64,000 bases of DNA from Azolla caroliniana (GCA_043228905.1 JBHGNT010000010.1:1240001-1304000); one strand, 5' to 3'; numbered from the stretch's first letter, positions 11,977-24,044 are shown. A program made the numbers and translations. The notes: generated by a model not told the origin, from the sequence alone.

Positions 11977-12581
11977 TGTCGTGTCTTTCGGCGCCAGATC
12001 GTTGTGTGAGTCGGGTGGGAACCGTTGGGGTTTGGACTAGGAGGAGGAAGAATTTGAGGCAAATAGGAATGTGAATAGGTTGTAAGAAAGAGATATAGAA
12101 ACTCGTGAATCCCATGAGTATAATCAATTCAATCAATATTTAGAAAACCCAAAATTGAGAACAACCCATTACAATTTGCTCCCCCACCCATATATAGTGA
12201 TGGGATAGACTAAGTATCTCTTACTGCATGCAAACATGATGCTTTTTCTCTAACTCGAGTATTCATGCACACTAGATGTCTTAGTTTTTTCTATCATACC
12301 TTTTCTTTTTACTCTAGTTATTATGCATGAGTAACTTTTCTTTCATGCTTATCTAGAATATATATGTGGGATGAACCTTTGTATAACTAGAATCTATACA
12401 TTACTCTCATAATTTATTAGTACAATGGTAAGGCTTGGAATTATTAACATGGAGGTATAGGGTTCAAATCTTGCCCTATGCATGTAACATAATTATTTTA
12501 GTATTCTCTTGTATTTCTTTATACTTAATTAATCGGGTACTCTACACATATTTTACGTAGTGTACAAAACACACTACGACA
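11977..12581 (-). repeat. Old gypsy 3' LTR (relic)
   Basis: On the minus strand a G-rich polypurine tract (gttgggagggggtgag) is followed by tgtcgtagtg, and the sequence runs to cgacaatgca at the far end. The left end (tgtcgtgtctttcgg) and the ggtttggactagg stretch are recognisably related to the ends of the younger gypsy LTRs. A TATA-like tatatat lies near 12191. A tRNA-like piece (about 12421-12475; atggtaaggcttgg and gggttcaaatc) is embedded and may be a SINE. Confidence 0.6.
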
Positions 12582-12637
12582 CTCACCCCCTCCCAACCTG
12601 CACATCCTTCGGTATGTGTCGAAGTTTCCTGTACTTA

Positions 12638-13016
12638 TTACTCTTCTTCATCTGTAGTACCCTTTGTCTCTTCCCCTATGTCGATTATTGAATCTAGCTC
12701 TCTTTCCTCGCTTTCTACACTTTCGTGATTGTTGTCTAATTGCTTATTTGAGTCGGGTTTGTCTAAGATTACATAGGGTTCATCATCAATTCGCCTCTTG
12801 AAAATCTTCACCCACTTCCCCGCAATAGACACTCAAAGTATTGTTCCATCTAGCTCACTTAGCCAGTAAGTTCCGTTGTCGAATGCTTTTCGAACCTCGT
12901 ATGGTCACAACCACCTTCGAGTAAATTTCTGTATCATTGTGTGTTGATGATCCAAACTACTATCATAGAATATCACCCAATCTCCTTCTTAAATCTTCTG
13001 TGGTCGTAGACGGTGC
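12638..13016 (-). pseudogene. Gypsy integrase C-terminus relic
   Basis: Minus-strand translation, with several stops, gives GDWVIFYDSSLDHQH, FTRRWL, then LDGT and SIAGKWVKIFKRR with an acidic tail. These align with GDWVLVYDSSLDNQHRA, FARRWFGPY and VAGKRIKAFKKR of the intact elements at 60138-63987. Its body was cut at 13017 by the copia-3 LTR. It shares a family with the LTR relic at its left. Confidence 0.8.
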
Positions 13017-13385
13017 TGTTGAGAATCAAGCTCAACTTGTGTGAACACGTGCTTATGAAGAAAAGGATGATGTGTGAAAAAGTGTGTGAGCACACTTTAT
13101 TGTAATCTATGTAGTTGTCGAGTGTTAATGTAGTCAAAGAATATTAGATATTCTTATGACAAAATCGTACTCAAGTGGATATCTTGGTTCTAAGATTCCA
13201 CCAACACATTTAATATGGTAGTCCCTTGAGGACTTGTATATAAAACCCCCTTTGCCCATTCTGTTTTGTTGATGATCTTTAGTTAATTAATATAGTTCTC
13301 TTAGGTGCATAAGTTGTCATCCCCCTACTGTGTGTTCTCTTATTTTTCTGGTTATTCTTTGTAATTCCTTCTCTTGCTCATACAC

Positions 13386-13428
<43 letters not shown>

Positions 13429-13471
13429 ATGCTTCTGAATACTCAACTCTACTAGAGTTAGATTCTTTAAA
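13017..13471 (+). repeat. 5' LTR of copia-3
   Basis: The LTR starts tgttgagaatcaagctc at 13017, inside the gypsy integrase relic, and ends directly before a primer-binding site at 13472. A TATA box (tatataaa) is at 13237-13244. A (CT)n run of about 40 bp spans 13387-13427. The last bases are aaa rather than the expected CA, so the exact 3' edge has mutated. Confidence 0.85.
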
Positions 13472-13483
13472 TGGTATCAGAGC
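13472..13483 (+). other. Primer-binding site of copia-3
   Basis: TGGTATCAGAGC, complementary to initiator tRNA-Met, lies directly after the LTR. Confidence 0.92.
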
Positions 13484-13630
13484 GTGAGGGTTAGAGATCC
13501 TTCACTGACCTCTACCATACCATTGAAACTGTGTGAACAACTAGAGACGCTATTTCAAACCAACTATCGTCATTGTAGTGTTGCACGGCAAGAGGCTCAC
13601 ATTAATAGGAGCATATGAATCAAGCTAAAT

Positions 13631-16600
13631 CAGAGAGATGAATGCACAAATGGGTAGCGCACTTCCAACAGAGAAGTTGGACATGCACAACTACGCATCA
13701 TGGGAATAAAAGATGCAATATACTTAGTTGGGCAAGGGTATTGGAGTTATATCAAGGGAGCTCAGGAAACAACCCCTGATATTATAAATCCCAACTACCC
13801 CACATGGTAGCAAGGCACTAGTAGGGTGATGTATTGTTTGGCAACATGTGTGCAAGATCACGTGTTAAACTATATTAGTGATGCAAAAGCCCCAACAGAA
13901 GCGTGGAAAAACTTGAAGAAGATTTCCGCGGCTTCAACGACTATGAGAAAACTTCAACTCTGGTAGGAGTTGAACAATATTCGATAGGGGGATATGTCCG
14001 TGATGGACTATACCCTCCGGATCAGAGACTTATGCGATGCACTTGGCTCCATCAATGTCACAGTTGATGATGACGAGATGGTGCATGTTTGCCTTGGCGG
14101 CCTCGCACAAGAATATGGCTCATTTTGAACTGCCATAACAATAAGGGAGAACCCCCCAAGCTTTTTCGACTTGCAATCCATGCTAATGGTTGACGAGAAC
14201 CATACACGATCGAAAAGCACGGCATCTGATGGGCAGATGCTATATACACATGATGATCTCGGTCGAGGTCGCGGTCATGGTCACGGAAATCAGGGGAGGA
14301 ATGGCCGAGGAAGAGGTGGACGATGTCCACAACAGTTTAATTCCAGGCACCAAGAAGATCGAAACAACCAAGGGAATTCCGGCAAAAAGGGGAGCTTCCA
14401 CCAGCCTGCATCAACCACGCAGAACCAACAAATTGAGTGTTCGTATTGTGGAAAGCCTAGCCACTTTGAAGCTGAGTGTCGGAAGAAGAAGAATGACTCA
14501 GTTGCCTCACCCCGGTAGCAAACAAACTACGCTATGATGGATGACCTAGAAAACAAAGGGACGATGTTTGTTATGCGACACCGGGCAAATAGCATGATAA
14601 CAAGTGTTTCCCAGCCTGATGATGTATGGTTTGTGGACTCAGGTGCCTCAAATCACATGACAAGTCATCAAGAATGGTTCATGAATTTGAGGGAATCCGA
14701 GAGACCTGGTGTGGTGGAGATCGGTGATGACTCCACACACATGATTGAGCACATTGGAGAAGTGGCCCTTAACAATCACGAAAGAAAGGGCTACAAGAAG
14801 GATGTACTGCATGTCCCGACAATCACAGAGAATTTGGTGCCGCATGGCCAATTTGTCGAGCAAGGAATGCAAGTATGATTCAACCAGAAAGGTTGCTTCA
14901 TTGAGGATAAGGGCCAACTTATCGCTCATGCAAGAAGAGAAGGTTGCATGTTTATTCTTGATGCAATTGAGGTGAACATAACAATGTATGCAAAGGGACT
15001 CAAGGTTGAGTTTGATATTGAGTTGTGGTCCAAAAGGGTTGACCATGTAAACCTCAGTAAACTCTGATCAATGCAAACAAAAGGGGATGTGCACGGATTG
15101 CCATGATTTACTTCGAAACATCCTGATAATGTATGTGAGGCATGCCAACTAGGCAAGCAACATAGGCATCCATTCCTAAGCAAAAGAAATGTGAGTAAAG
15201 GCTTGTTGGATGTCATCCACTCAGATGTATGGGGCCTAGCTCAAACAACGACAATCAGTGGGTGTAGGTACTTCGTTGCCTTCATTGACGACTATTTGTG
15301 GCATACTTGGATACACCCGATGAAGTTGAAAAGTGGAGTCTTCTCCCACTTTCTCAAGTTAAAGAATCGTGTGGAAAATGAGAAAAATCGCAAGATTCGA
15401 TGCTTATGGTTTGATGGTGGCCAAGAATACTTCTCAACTGAGTTCAAGACCTTTCTGGAAGAGAAGGGAATTCGCCGGGAATTCTCTTGCCTGTACACAC
15501 CACAGCAAAATGGTGTTGCTGAGTGGAAGAATCACACAATGCTTGAGATGGCCCATGCCATGTTGCAGGAGAAGTACATGCCCAAGATGTATTGGGCAAA
15601 GGCAATAGTTACGATTGTGTATCTCATCAATAGGTGCACGACCAAGGGTGTCCATGACATCACCCCTCACGAGAAGTATTTTGGGACAAAGCCAAACCTT
15701 TCGCACTGAAGGTTTTTGGAAGCATTGCATTTGTGCATGTCCCCGATGAGAAGCTGAGAAAGCTTGACCCAAAATCGAAGAAGATGATCCTCGTCAGTTA
15801 CTGATTTGAGCAAAAGGGTTATAACTATTTAAACCCCATCACCCGACAGTCACAAGTAAGCCAAAATGTGGTATTTGATGAGGTGACATCATGGTATGGC
15901 CCAACATCAGTGACCCCCCACCGTGCTCGAAACATGCAGATTTGGAGCAGATTCTCATATTGAAGAAGAAGAGATGCCAATGACCATTATGGATGGGGAA
16001 CCAACAAGGAGTTTGCCCACACTCCAGCTAACTGTAGTGGAGGTGTCATCCAGCCATCAAAGTCTTGCACAGCATGAAGAAACCTCTGATGTGTTGTCAC
16101 CTTGGTGCTACACCCGTAGAAAGAAAAGAAAGGGCAAAATGCTTGAGCAAGTGGCAAAGGACATGAAATCCAATGAAGACTTAGATCATTCACCCCGATC
16201 GGTCGACAACAAGTATGAAATGAAGAAGGCCCCGAAAGTGACCAAAGGAAAACTCCGTCAATCAAATCGACAAAAGAGCCCGATAGTTAGGTTTGGGTAC
16301 AATGAGTAAATGGCCCACCATTATGCATTCATGATGAAGGTCGCAGTAGAACAAGAACCCGATACTTACAAAGAAGCTGCCCAAGATCCTCGATGGATCG
16401 AGGAAATGAGGAAGGAGATGCACGTGTTGTTTGACAACAATGCTTTGGATTTAGTCCCATCCTCTGAAATCAAGAAAAAGTCAATTGGTTGCAGCTGGGT
16501 GTTAAAGATAATGCATAATATAGATGACACAGTCAATCGGTTCAAGGCTCGGCTAGTCGCCAAAGGGTATGCTCAAACCCATGGCATAGACTATGAGGAA

Positions 16601-17344
16601 ACATTGTCCCAGTGGCAAAAATGACCACCATGGGGATGATATTTGCACTCGCAGTAGTGAAAGGGTGGCACTTGCATCAAATGGATGTGAAGAACGCATT
16701 CCTCCAAGGTTACCTCGAGGAGGAAGTTTACATGATGCAACCACCTGGCTTCGAATCAAACAAACATCCACATGTAGTTTGTTGATTGAAGAAGCTGTTG
16801 TAAGGACTGAAGCACGCCCCAAGAGCATGGCATTAAAAGATCACATCATATCTTCACGACATTGGCTTGCAGATGTCAAAATTTGATAACTCATTGTATG
16901 TTCGGAACAATCCCAAAAACCTCATCTTCTTAATCTTGTATGTCGATGACCTTTTCATCGGTGGAGAAAGCCTCACCGAGACACAAGATTAAAAATCTGC
17001 TTTTAGAGAAGTTCGAGATGAAGGATCTAAATGACTTACATTATTTTCTCGGCAACGAGATCATTCAAACTCCAGAAGGGTACCTACTTTCACAACGACA
17101 CTATGTGTTGAACTTGCCCTACTAGTTCGGAATGACCGAGTGTAAGTCAATCTCGACACCCCTTGATCGAAATATGAAGCTAACTACAGATTCTGGCAAA
17201 TTCTGCGAGCTAACACAGTATCGCCAAATAATCGGGAGTCTTATATACCTAACTATCACCCGAACAGACCTCAGCTATCTGGTCGAGCTTCTTAGCCAAT
17301 TCATGCAAACCCCCCACGACACTCACATGGATTGTGCTAAGCGA
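13631..17344 (+). pseudogene. copia-3 gag-pol polyprotein, stops present and 3' truncated
   Basis: Gag starts at 13631 (MNAQMGSALPTEKL) but soon has stops. A CCHC knuckle (CSYCGKPSHFEAEC) lies near 14440-14485. The protease site VDSGASNHM (Asp codon at 14636) is intact. Integrase spans about 15070-15710 (VIHSDVWG; WFDGGQEYF; YTPQQNGVAEW). Reverse transcriptase spans about 16380-17060, broken near 16624 and 16780, with LYVDDL retained near 16938. Sequence ends at about 17344, before RNase H is complete (FMQTPHDTHMDCAKR), and is replaced by GT/GA microsatellite. RNase H and the 3' LTR are missing. Spaced stops show the element is dead. Confidence 0.88.
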
Positions 17345-17397
17345 GTTGTAAAGAAAAGCAAGAGTGGTTGTGTGTGTGCGTGCGTGAGTATGAGCAC

Positions 17398-17442
<45 letters not shown>

Positions 17443-17459
17443 TGTGAGAGAGAGATAGA
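17345..17459. repeat. (GT)/(GA)n microsatellite at LINE 3' tail
   Basis: A gtgtgtgtgcgtgcgtg run is followed by about 40 bp of (GA)n at 17401-17440. It lies where the 3' tail of the minus-strand LINE meets copia-3. Confidence 0.85.
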
Positions 17460-20215
17460 TAGATTATATTATTGTCTTCGGAGGTCAAATATGACCTATG
17501 AGACCAAAAATATTACATTTCACGTGATACGTTGTCGTGAAGATTTCCGGCTACGGTGAGAAAACCAGGAGGGACAAATAAAATGGGGATGTGCAACGTT
17601 GCACATGCACTTGTAAATTTGTGTAGTAAGAATAAGTAAACAAAATGTAATGGGAAGGGTAATAATCTAAGGTGCTAAAGGTGCACCACGAAGTTCGTAG
17701 AGGCATAAATGTGATGTGCACTTTGTAGAGTACGAGCTAAGTAGTGGGCATAGTAGTATGTGTGAGGAGTGGGAGCTAAGGCCCCATCAATCCCTCCTCC
17801 TAGAATCTAAGCAAATATCCTCATTGAATAAAGGGGATATTTAGTCTCTCCTTTTTGTAACGGCTTTCTCTCCTTATGCTATAAAAGGAGAGGAAGGGGC
17901 ACCATTGAAGGGGTTGCCTATTTTTGAGTGAGAGGAGGTATACCACTTAGGTCAAGGGTTTCTATTTGGTTTAGGGTTTCTTCTAGGGTTTCTTCATCTC
18001 TTTCTTTACTTATCCGATTAGGGTTGACATTCTACTTATGTTTTGAGTCCGGCCCACGCGGCCGCGGTTATAATCGCATTGCGGCTTTCATGCCCAATAA
18101 CTTCATAAATCTTGTCTCTTCTACTTTCTCTACTGTGTTAATCTCCTCAACTTTGCTCATACCCATCTCCCCATCTACTCCCAAGTCCGAGGCCCCCGTG
18201 GTTCCGCCTTATTCTACACGCACGCACGGAAATACGCAACAACGTGTGAAGGTGAGTAGAGACTCTCGATGTTCAAGAACTTTACCAATGAATGTTGCAA
18301 TCGAGAGTGCACATTGTGGTTGTGAGAGAAATTTTTGCAAGTATTGGGCTCGATCGAAGAGATGTGGAAAGCATGGTCGAATATTATCAAAGGAAGAGCA
18401 TTGTATCAAAGTGTGATACTCAAACTCTCGAACTTGTTTAGGGCAAAGTGTGCATAGTCGGCCACTCTCATCACTTGTGCCCCAATGCCCCATCTCACAT
18501 CTCAATGCGAGCGAGCTAAGTCACATGGAAGCAATGGTCCGAATGGTAGATATCGGGATGGGCTCTAACATGTATCGATGTGTACAGCTTCCCCGTTCCG
18601 CGAAGAATATGTTTTTGTAGTTAGGTGTAACATTTGTAGTATAATGTGTGAAGTGTGAGCCAGCACATTTGTCCCATGTCATGATACATTGGTGTTGCAA
18701 AAAGGCCTCATTTACAGAGGAATCTAGTGACGCATCATGAAGCAAGTGTCTTGCATCCCATCTACCAAACCCTTTTTCTAAATCTTGCATCCAACCGGAA
18801 CACAAAATTTTGCTTTTATGCATCTTTTGGATCTTTTTGCTTGCTTCCCATGCAATTCTAGGAAGTCAACGTGAGGGGCTTTTTTGAACCTTAAGCATGT
18901 TTTCAACAACCCTTTCCATGGCCATGATCTCAATGGGAAGCGATCCCATCTAAAGGAGGAGGAGGGTGTATGGGGTTTGTTTCTTAACTTGTAGAAACTT
19001 TGTAAGAAAATGTTTTTGGACATTTTCAAACTCTTTCCACGTAGATTTAGGGATGCTACCACCCCATACTTCCACCCCATAGAGAAGAACCAGGGTCACG
19101 AAAGTGTCAAAAAGATATTTCTTGAGGACCCAACACTTAATATCTCGAAGATTGCATGTGTTCTCAAATGCATAATATGCTTGCTTACCCACCTCTAAGC
19201 GGCGTGTAGCACATTCATTCCATTTATGATTTGAAGGAACTTCAAGGCCAAGATATTTGAAGCTTTCCACACATTCAAGTGGCTCATTGTTGTACATAAT
19301 GCATGGTTTATCTCTTTTTGGACTCTTCACAAGAATAATCTTTGTTTTAGAGCTATTGACACTTAATCTAGTATGCATGCAAAATGTTTCCAGTGCCTTC
19401 ATAAGCTTTTGTGCATCTCCTTAAGTATTTGCAAAAGGCACTACATCATCCGCATATAACAAAAGCATAATCACAACATTCCCAATGGCAACTTCTTCAA
19501 CACATTCTTCCTTTACAAACTTGGTGACCATTTCTTCTAATTCATCAATGCATAGACCAAATAATGTTGGTGAGAGTGGGCATCCTTGCTTAACACCAAT
19601 AGTGCTATTGAAAAAATCTGAAAGTCTATCTTTGATACACACACAACATATAACCTTCTCATATATTCGGGAAATTGCAAGCATATATTCACTTGGCACC
19701 TCAAGTTCTTCCATCCGCCTCCAAAGATGCTCATGAGGTACCATATCAAAAGCTTTCTTCAAGTCTACAAAGAAACAATATAAACCTTTACCTCTAAGGC
19801 GACTTTCCTCCATTAATACTCGAAGAGTGACAAGATGATCAATGGTGCTATGGTGTTTTCGAAAACCAGCTTGTCCATAAGCTCTCTTACCATTTTTTTC
19901 AGCCCATACACTTATCTTTGATTCCATTATACATCCAAATAGTTTTGCCATTAATGAGCCAACCATGATGGTTCGATAGTTGTTTACATAATTTATATCT
20001 CCGCCTTTATGTAAAGGTTTGATCCAATTTGTAGTCCAATCATATGGTATACCATTTTGCAATGCATCAATAAACATATCACATATCCATATATGTGCTT
20101 CCTTTCCCAACCATTTGAGCATTTCAGCTTTTATACATTGAAGATCGCTTGCCTTTCGAGAGGCCAATTTCTTAAGTCCTATGCATATATCTTCAATTGT
20201 AAAGAAGGGAGACAT
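17460..20215 (-). mobile_element. LINE (non-LTR retrotransposon), 5' truncated, split by a solo LTR
   Basis: On the minus strand the element runs from about 20215 (mid-RT) to a 3' end near 17460 with the family-typical CTCATAGGTCATATTTGACC and a TAATATAATC-like tail. The same 3' end occurs in the LINE copies at 24413, 33500, 44900 and 48350. A gypsy solo LTR (17533-18241) lies between the last coding part and the 3' end. The 5' half, including any endonuclease domain, is missing. The 5' end abuts copia-4 integrase sequence. Confidence 0.85.
17533..18241 (+). repeat. Gypsy solo LTR with ACGT target duplication
   Basis: The LTR begins tgtcgtgaagatttcc at 17533 and ends acgcaaca at 18241. It is flanked by ACGT on both sides (17529-17532 and 18242-18245). 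A TATA box (gctataaaagg) is near 17878. The LTR ends and promoter region are closely related to the minus-strand LTR at 55319-56249. No internal retroelement sequence is present, so it is a solo LTR produced by LTR-LTR recombination. It interrupts the LINE just after its coding part. Confidence 0.88.
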
Positions 20216-20251
20216 ATGTCTTGCTGACCAAGCAATTGGTGCACTTCTCAA
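18245..20251 (-). pseudogene. LINE ORF2 remnant: reverse transcriptase and C-terminal zinc motif
   Basis: The minus-strand RT frame 20251-19421 includes YGQAGFRKHHSTIDHL, FFVDLKKAFDMVPHEHLW, GVKQGCPLSPTLFGLCIDEL and the catalytic LLLYADDVVPF near 19450. A stop near 19421 separates it from the continuing frame 19402-18950 (LLYGVEVWGGSIPKSTW). The C-terminal zinc-binding segment (CTLCPKQVREFEYHTLIQC) is near 18450. The reading frame shifts at about 18950 and 18820. The first residues at 20251-20215 overlap copia sequence and are not LINE. Domain order RT, thumb, CCHC-like end fits plant LINE ORF2. Not functional. Confidence 0.88.
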
Positions 20252-21658
20252 GTTGCGCGTCCTTCACCGGAATGAGATTGTCTTCAGCAAGTCTCTTCAT
20301 CCCCTTCTCACTCATGTGACACAACCTCTTGTGCCACAGCTCACCGGCAATGTCGGATGCTACGTTCACTTCTTCCCGGCATATCTGGGCATTCATCAAG
20401 TACAGTGTGTTCACCTTCCGGGCTTGAGCCACTATTAGGCTCCCTTTGCAGAACTTCATGACTCCATTCCGGATGCTACCCGTGTAGCCTTCATCATCTA
20501 GCCGACCGACTGATTTCAGGTTCAGTCAAACCTCCAGAACATGTCAAACATCCTTCAGCAACAACTTGCATCCGATTGGTGTCGTCAACAACACATCTCC
20601 TATGCCGATAATTCGGCATGTACCTTCATTCCCCATCCGGACACAGCCATGATCACCGGCTGTGTAGGATGAAAAGCATTTTCGATCCGGTGTCAGGTGG
20701 AACGACGCTCCGGAGTCGACAACCCACGTTGTCTCGTCGCCGACAAGGTTTAACTCATTCTCCTCGGTAATGAGCATCAGTTCCTCTTCACTTGTCGCGA
20801 TCGCCGACATTCCTTTCCGATCCGATCCTTTTCGGTCTGAACCCTTCTTCGAATCAATGGTGCTGGTTTCTTTCTCTTTCCAGAAATGTCAACAGTTCTT
20901 CTGGAAGTGCCCTGGCTTCCCACAGTAGAAGCAAGTAGGCCTCCCCCTTGACTTCGATCTCATCCCCGACTTGTCCCGGTTTTGGGGACTCCGATATCGG
21001 CCTCTTCCCCGGTTGTGGTCATCTTCCGTGACCAAGGCCTTCGGATCAGTTCCGAATTCCCGGTCCTTCCGGCGAGCTTCTTCATCTAGCAAGCTTGATT
21101 TTACCCTTGCTAGGGACAACTGCTTTCCTTCCGACCCGGCATTGCCCAACGTGACAACTAGCGTCTCCCAACTATCCGGGAGGGAACCGAGCTGGAGTAA
21201 TACAAGTACCTCATCGGCAAGAGGTACTTCCAACGAGGTTGCCTAGTGTATCAATCCCTGGAAGGCATTCATGTGCTCTGCCATACTGGAGCCGTCTTGG
21301 TACTGGACCCTGACTAGATTCCGGAATATCGAAACCCGATTGACAACATTCTTGTTCTGGAACATGATGCCGATCTTCTCCCAAAGTTCATGAGCCTTGC
21401 TCTCTTCATTGAAGTTGTTGTACAGGCTCATGTGGATGAAGCACCGGATGTATGTCGTAGTCTTCATGTGCATCACCTCCCACGTTGTGGCGTCAATCTT
21501 ATCCGGTCTCTTGTCCCTGAACTAAGCCGGCAACCAAAGATATTTAACCACCAGCATATCCCTCATCTTCGACTTCCACACTGAGTAGTTGGAGCTGGTG
21601 AGCTTGAAGATGCCGCCGAACGATTCTTCCATTTCCTGTGTTGTTCGCTCTTATACCA
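20212..21658 (-). pseudogene. copia-4 gag-protease-integrase N-terminus, truncated
   Basis: This is a minus-strand copia of a different family from copia-1. Gag is at about 21600-20889 (MLQFM-like region degraded; EVLVLLQLGSLPDSWETLV). A CCHC knuckle (CFYCGKPGHFQKNC) lies near 20895-20940. The protease site VVDSGASFHLTP is at about 20700. The pre-integrase region (GELWHKRLCHMSEKGMKRL) is near 20320, with the start of the integrase zinc motif (CTNCL). Stops occur at several junctions. Sequence ends at about 20212, where the LINE begins, so integrase core, RT, RNase H and 3' LTR are absent. Confidence 0.87.
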
Positions 21659-22163
21659 GATTGAAGAGAATAGTGCAGAATATTGCTCGGCCACAACCGA
21701 GTCTTGAATCACTTCATTTAACGATCAAACACAGAAATGGGAATAGAGATGAATACACGTACACCAAAAATAGAGTACACAGGATGTTTACGTGGAAAAC
21801 CCTGAATGGGAAAAACCACGGGAGCCCACAAACTCCGAACTATCACTATATGAGAAAGGTACAGTCAGAGACTCGGAGGCAACGACCTCGAGCCCTGTTT
21901 TTTCACCAAGCAGTAGTTACAACAAAATATCACTCTGTATCTCCTCTCTCGCTCTCTCTCTATACAACAATATGACTACAACAACCACACTAAAGTGATT
22001 GCCCTAAGTCATATTTATACTTATATGAACTTAGGGCTATTTACAAGTATAGCCTCAATAGGCTTACTCAAAACACATTTACCAAAGTGGCTTCTCTTCC
22101 GGTTCTCATTGGGTCCTCTCCATTCATAACCGGATCCCATCCAGAGGGACTGGTTTCCCAACA
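21659..22163 (-). repeat. 5' LTR of copia-4
   Basis: The LTR lies beside a mutated primer-binding site (minus strand TGGTATAAGAGC, 21647-21658) and ends tttcccaaca at 22163. It shares long stretches (aggatgtttac, ccctaagtcatatttata, catccagagggac-like end) with the solo LTR at 22625-23233. It ends exactly at a long ATAC microsatellite. Confidence 0.82.
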
Positions 22164-22229
22164 ATACATACATACATACATATACATATACATACATACA
22201 TACACATACATACATACATACATATATAC

Positions 22230-22262
<33 letters not shown>

Positions 22263-22291
22263 CATACATATACATATACATACATACATAC

Positions 22292-22324
<33 letters not shown>

Positions 22325-22341
22325 CACATACATACATACAT
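22164..22341. repeat. (ATAC)n microsatellite
   Basis: About 178 bp of atac repeats with occasional atat or acac interruptions. The long MYVCM-type open frames here are only translations of this repeat. Confidence 0.97.
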
Positions 22342-22460
22342 AGAACGCAATATTCATGTTTGTGCAAGTATTCAAACGTTTGGAAACAAACACGTGTGAA
22401 ATGGGGAAAATACGTGCTCCTTTTTTTTTCTTTTTTTTCTTTTATTATCATTACAATTTT

Positions 22461-22624
22461 GGTCACCCTAGTAGCAAGGAGTCATGCTATTGTTGTCTAT
22501 GTCTTGGGTTCAATTCCCAATATTCTCATCTCTTTCTCTCTCTCTTTAGTACCATGTCATAGCAACATTTTATGTTAGTGTTATAATAGTGCTTTTCTTT
22601 TATTCTTTTATCATTAGAACTAAG
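22461..22624 (+). repeat. tRNA-like SINE unit 1
   Basis: ggtcaccctagtagcaagg followed by ttgggttcaattccc resembles tRNA A-box and B-box promoter segments. The unit continues with ttatgttagtgttat and ends tcattagaactaag. The same unit recurs at 23234, 23394, 23499 and 23621. It is split from the next unit by the solo LTR. Confidence 0.65.
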
Positions 22625-23233
22625 TGTCAAGAACTACACGCTCCCTTGATCAACGCTCGGCCGCAACCGAGCCTAGAATAAAACACAGAAAAACAGGGAA
22701 TGGAACACAACACAATAGAGAGAAGAGTACACAGGATGTTTACATGGAAAACCCAAACTCGGGAAAAACCACAGCAGCCCACAAACTGCAAATTATCACT
22801 ATGTCAAAATGTACAATAAGAAAGCACCGTGGCCACGACCTCGAGATTGCTATCTTCGCCACAGGCGGCCGGTTACAATCAGAGGCAACGACCTCTTCCT
22901 CTCTCTCACTCTCTCTGTACACAGTTGCGCGCTCTAATCTTGCACCAACAAGAATGACAACTACACTTTTTCACTGTATCTCAAAAAATTTGCCCTAAGT
23001 CATATTTATACAAATATGACTTTTCGGCTATTTACAAATATAGCCTCGATGGACTCTCAGAAACATATTTACGAATATGTCTCTTCATCCGGTGAGCACT
23101 CCTCACCGGGCCTGCATCATCCGGCGCTTGTCGGGTACTCGTCATCCGGTTCTCACCAGGTCTTCCGTAGTTGGGTATTCCTCATCAGTACTGTTCTTCT
23201 GACTTCCCATCCGGAGGGACCTGTTTCCTAACA
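22625..23233 (-). repeat. Solo copia LTR with perfect 5-bp target duplication
   Basis: The 609-bp LTR tgtcaagaact...cctaaca is flanked by ctaag at 22620-22624 and 23234-23238. It is related to the copia-4 LTR, and strand is given by that similarity. Removing it restores a continuous SINE unit (attagaactaagcacaac), which confirms the boundaries. Confidence 0.9.
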
Positions 23234-23720
23234 CTAAGCACAACCTAGTGGTAAGTTGTTGTGCTACTATTACTTGTGTCTTGGGTTCAATTCCCAACTT
23301 TCTCATATCCTCTTGTTAGTATCATGGCAAAATTTTATGTTAGTGTCATGTTCCTTTTTCTACTTTTTCTTTCTTTGTTTGTTATTAGAAATTAGCTCAC
23401 CCAAGTGGTAAGTTGTTATGCTACTACTGCCTATGTCATGGCAAAATTCTATGTTAGTGTCATGTTCCTTTTTCTTTCTTTCTTTGTTATTAGAAATTGT
23501 CACCCTGGTGGTAAGTTGTTATGCTACTACTGCCTATGTCATGCTTTCTTCATATTCTTGAATATATGTTTTATGAGTTTTTGATCGTTTCTTTTTTTCT
23601 TTCTTTGTTATTAGAAATTAGGTCACCCTAGTGGTAAGTTGCTATGCTACTACTACCTATGTCATGTTTTCTTCATATTCTCGAAAATACGTTTTATGAG
23701 TTTTTGAACGTTTGATTATA
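23234..23720 (+). repeat. Tandem tRNA-like SINE units 2-5
   Basis: Four head-to-tail units start at about 23234, 23394, 23499 and 23621. Each has (gtcac)cc(t)(a)gtggtaagttg, then tatgctactactgcctatgtc and, in the first, ttgggttcaattccc. Units are joined by tttctttctttgttattagaaatt. Later units have lost the B-box and end cttcatattctcgaa. They look like serial copies of one tRNA-derived SINE. Confidence 0.65.
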
Positions 23721-24044
23721 ATTTATAATTACATATTTTGATTCAATCTCTATAGTTCATACTCATTTTTTTGTAAAGTTTTAAAGTGAGGATGATAGAG
23801 ATGTCTTGATTCGCACCCCCAAAGTATGAATGTGATACAATGCAAATATTGCAACCATACTTATGTTGGTGGTTCACAATTGATTAGAGTCCACTTATTG
23901 GGATTGAGAGTGAATCAATATATAATATAGACCCTAGTCAATCCAATCCAACTTTGAGATGATTTACCATACATGTTTGATTGAATCATTCTCGAATGTG
24001 AATGCACGTATGATACATATGGTTCATTCTATGCATACATATAT
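23721..24044. other. No gene seen
   Basis: AT-rich spacer without recognisable coding, RNA or transposon signals. Confidence 0.5.

Noticed and set aside
20216-20251. The Met at 20251 as the true start of the LINE ORF
   Set aside because: The first dozen codons overlap copia-4 integrase sequence. The LINE is 5' truncated and the Met is accidental.
22021-22466. Long open frames rich in Met-Tyr-Val-Cys and Ile-His-Thr-Tyr
   Set aside because: They are only the six-frame translation of the ATAC microsatellite.
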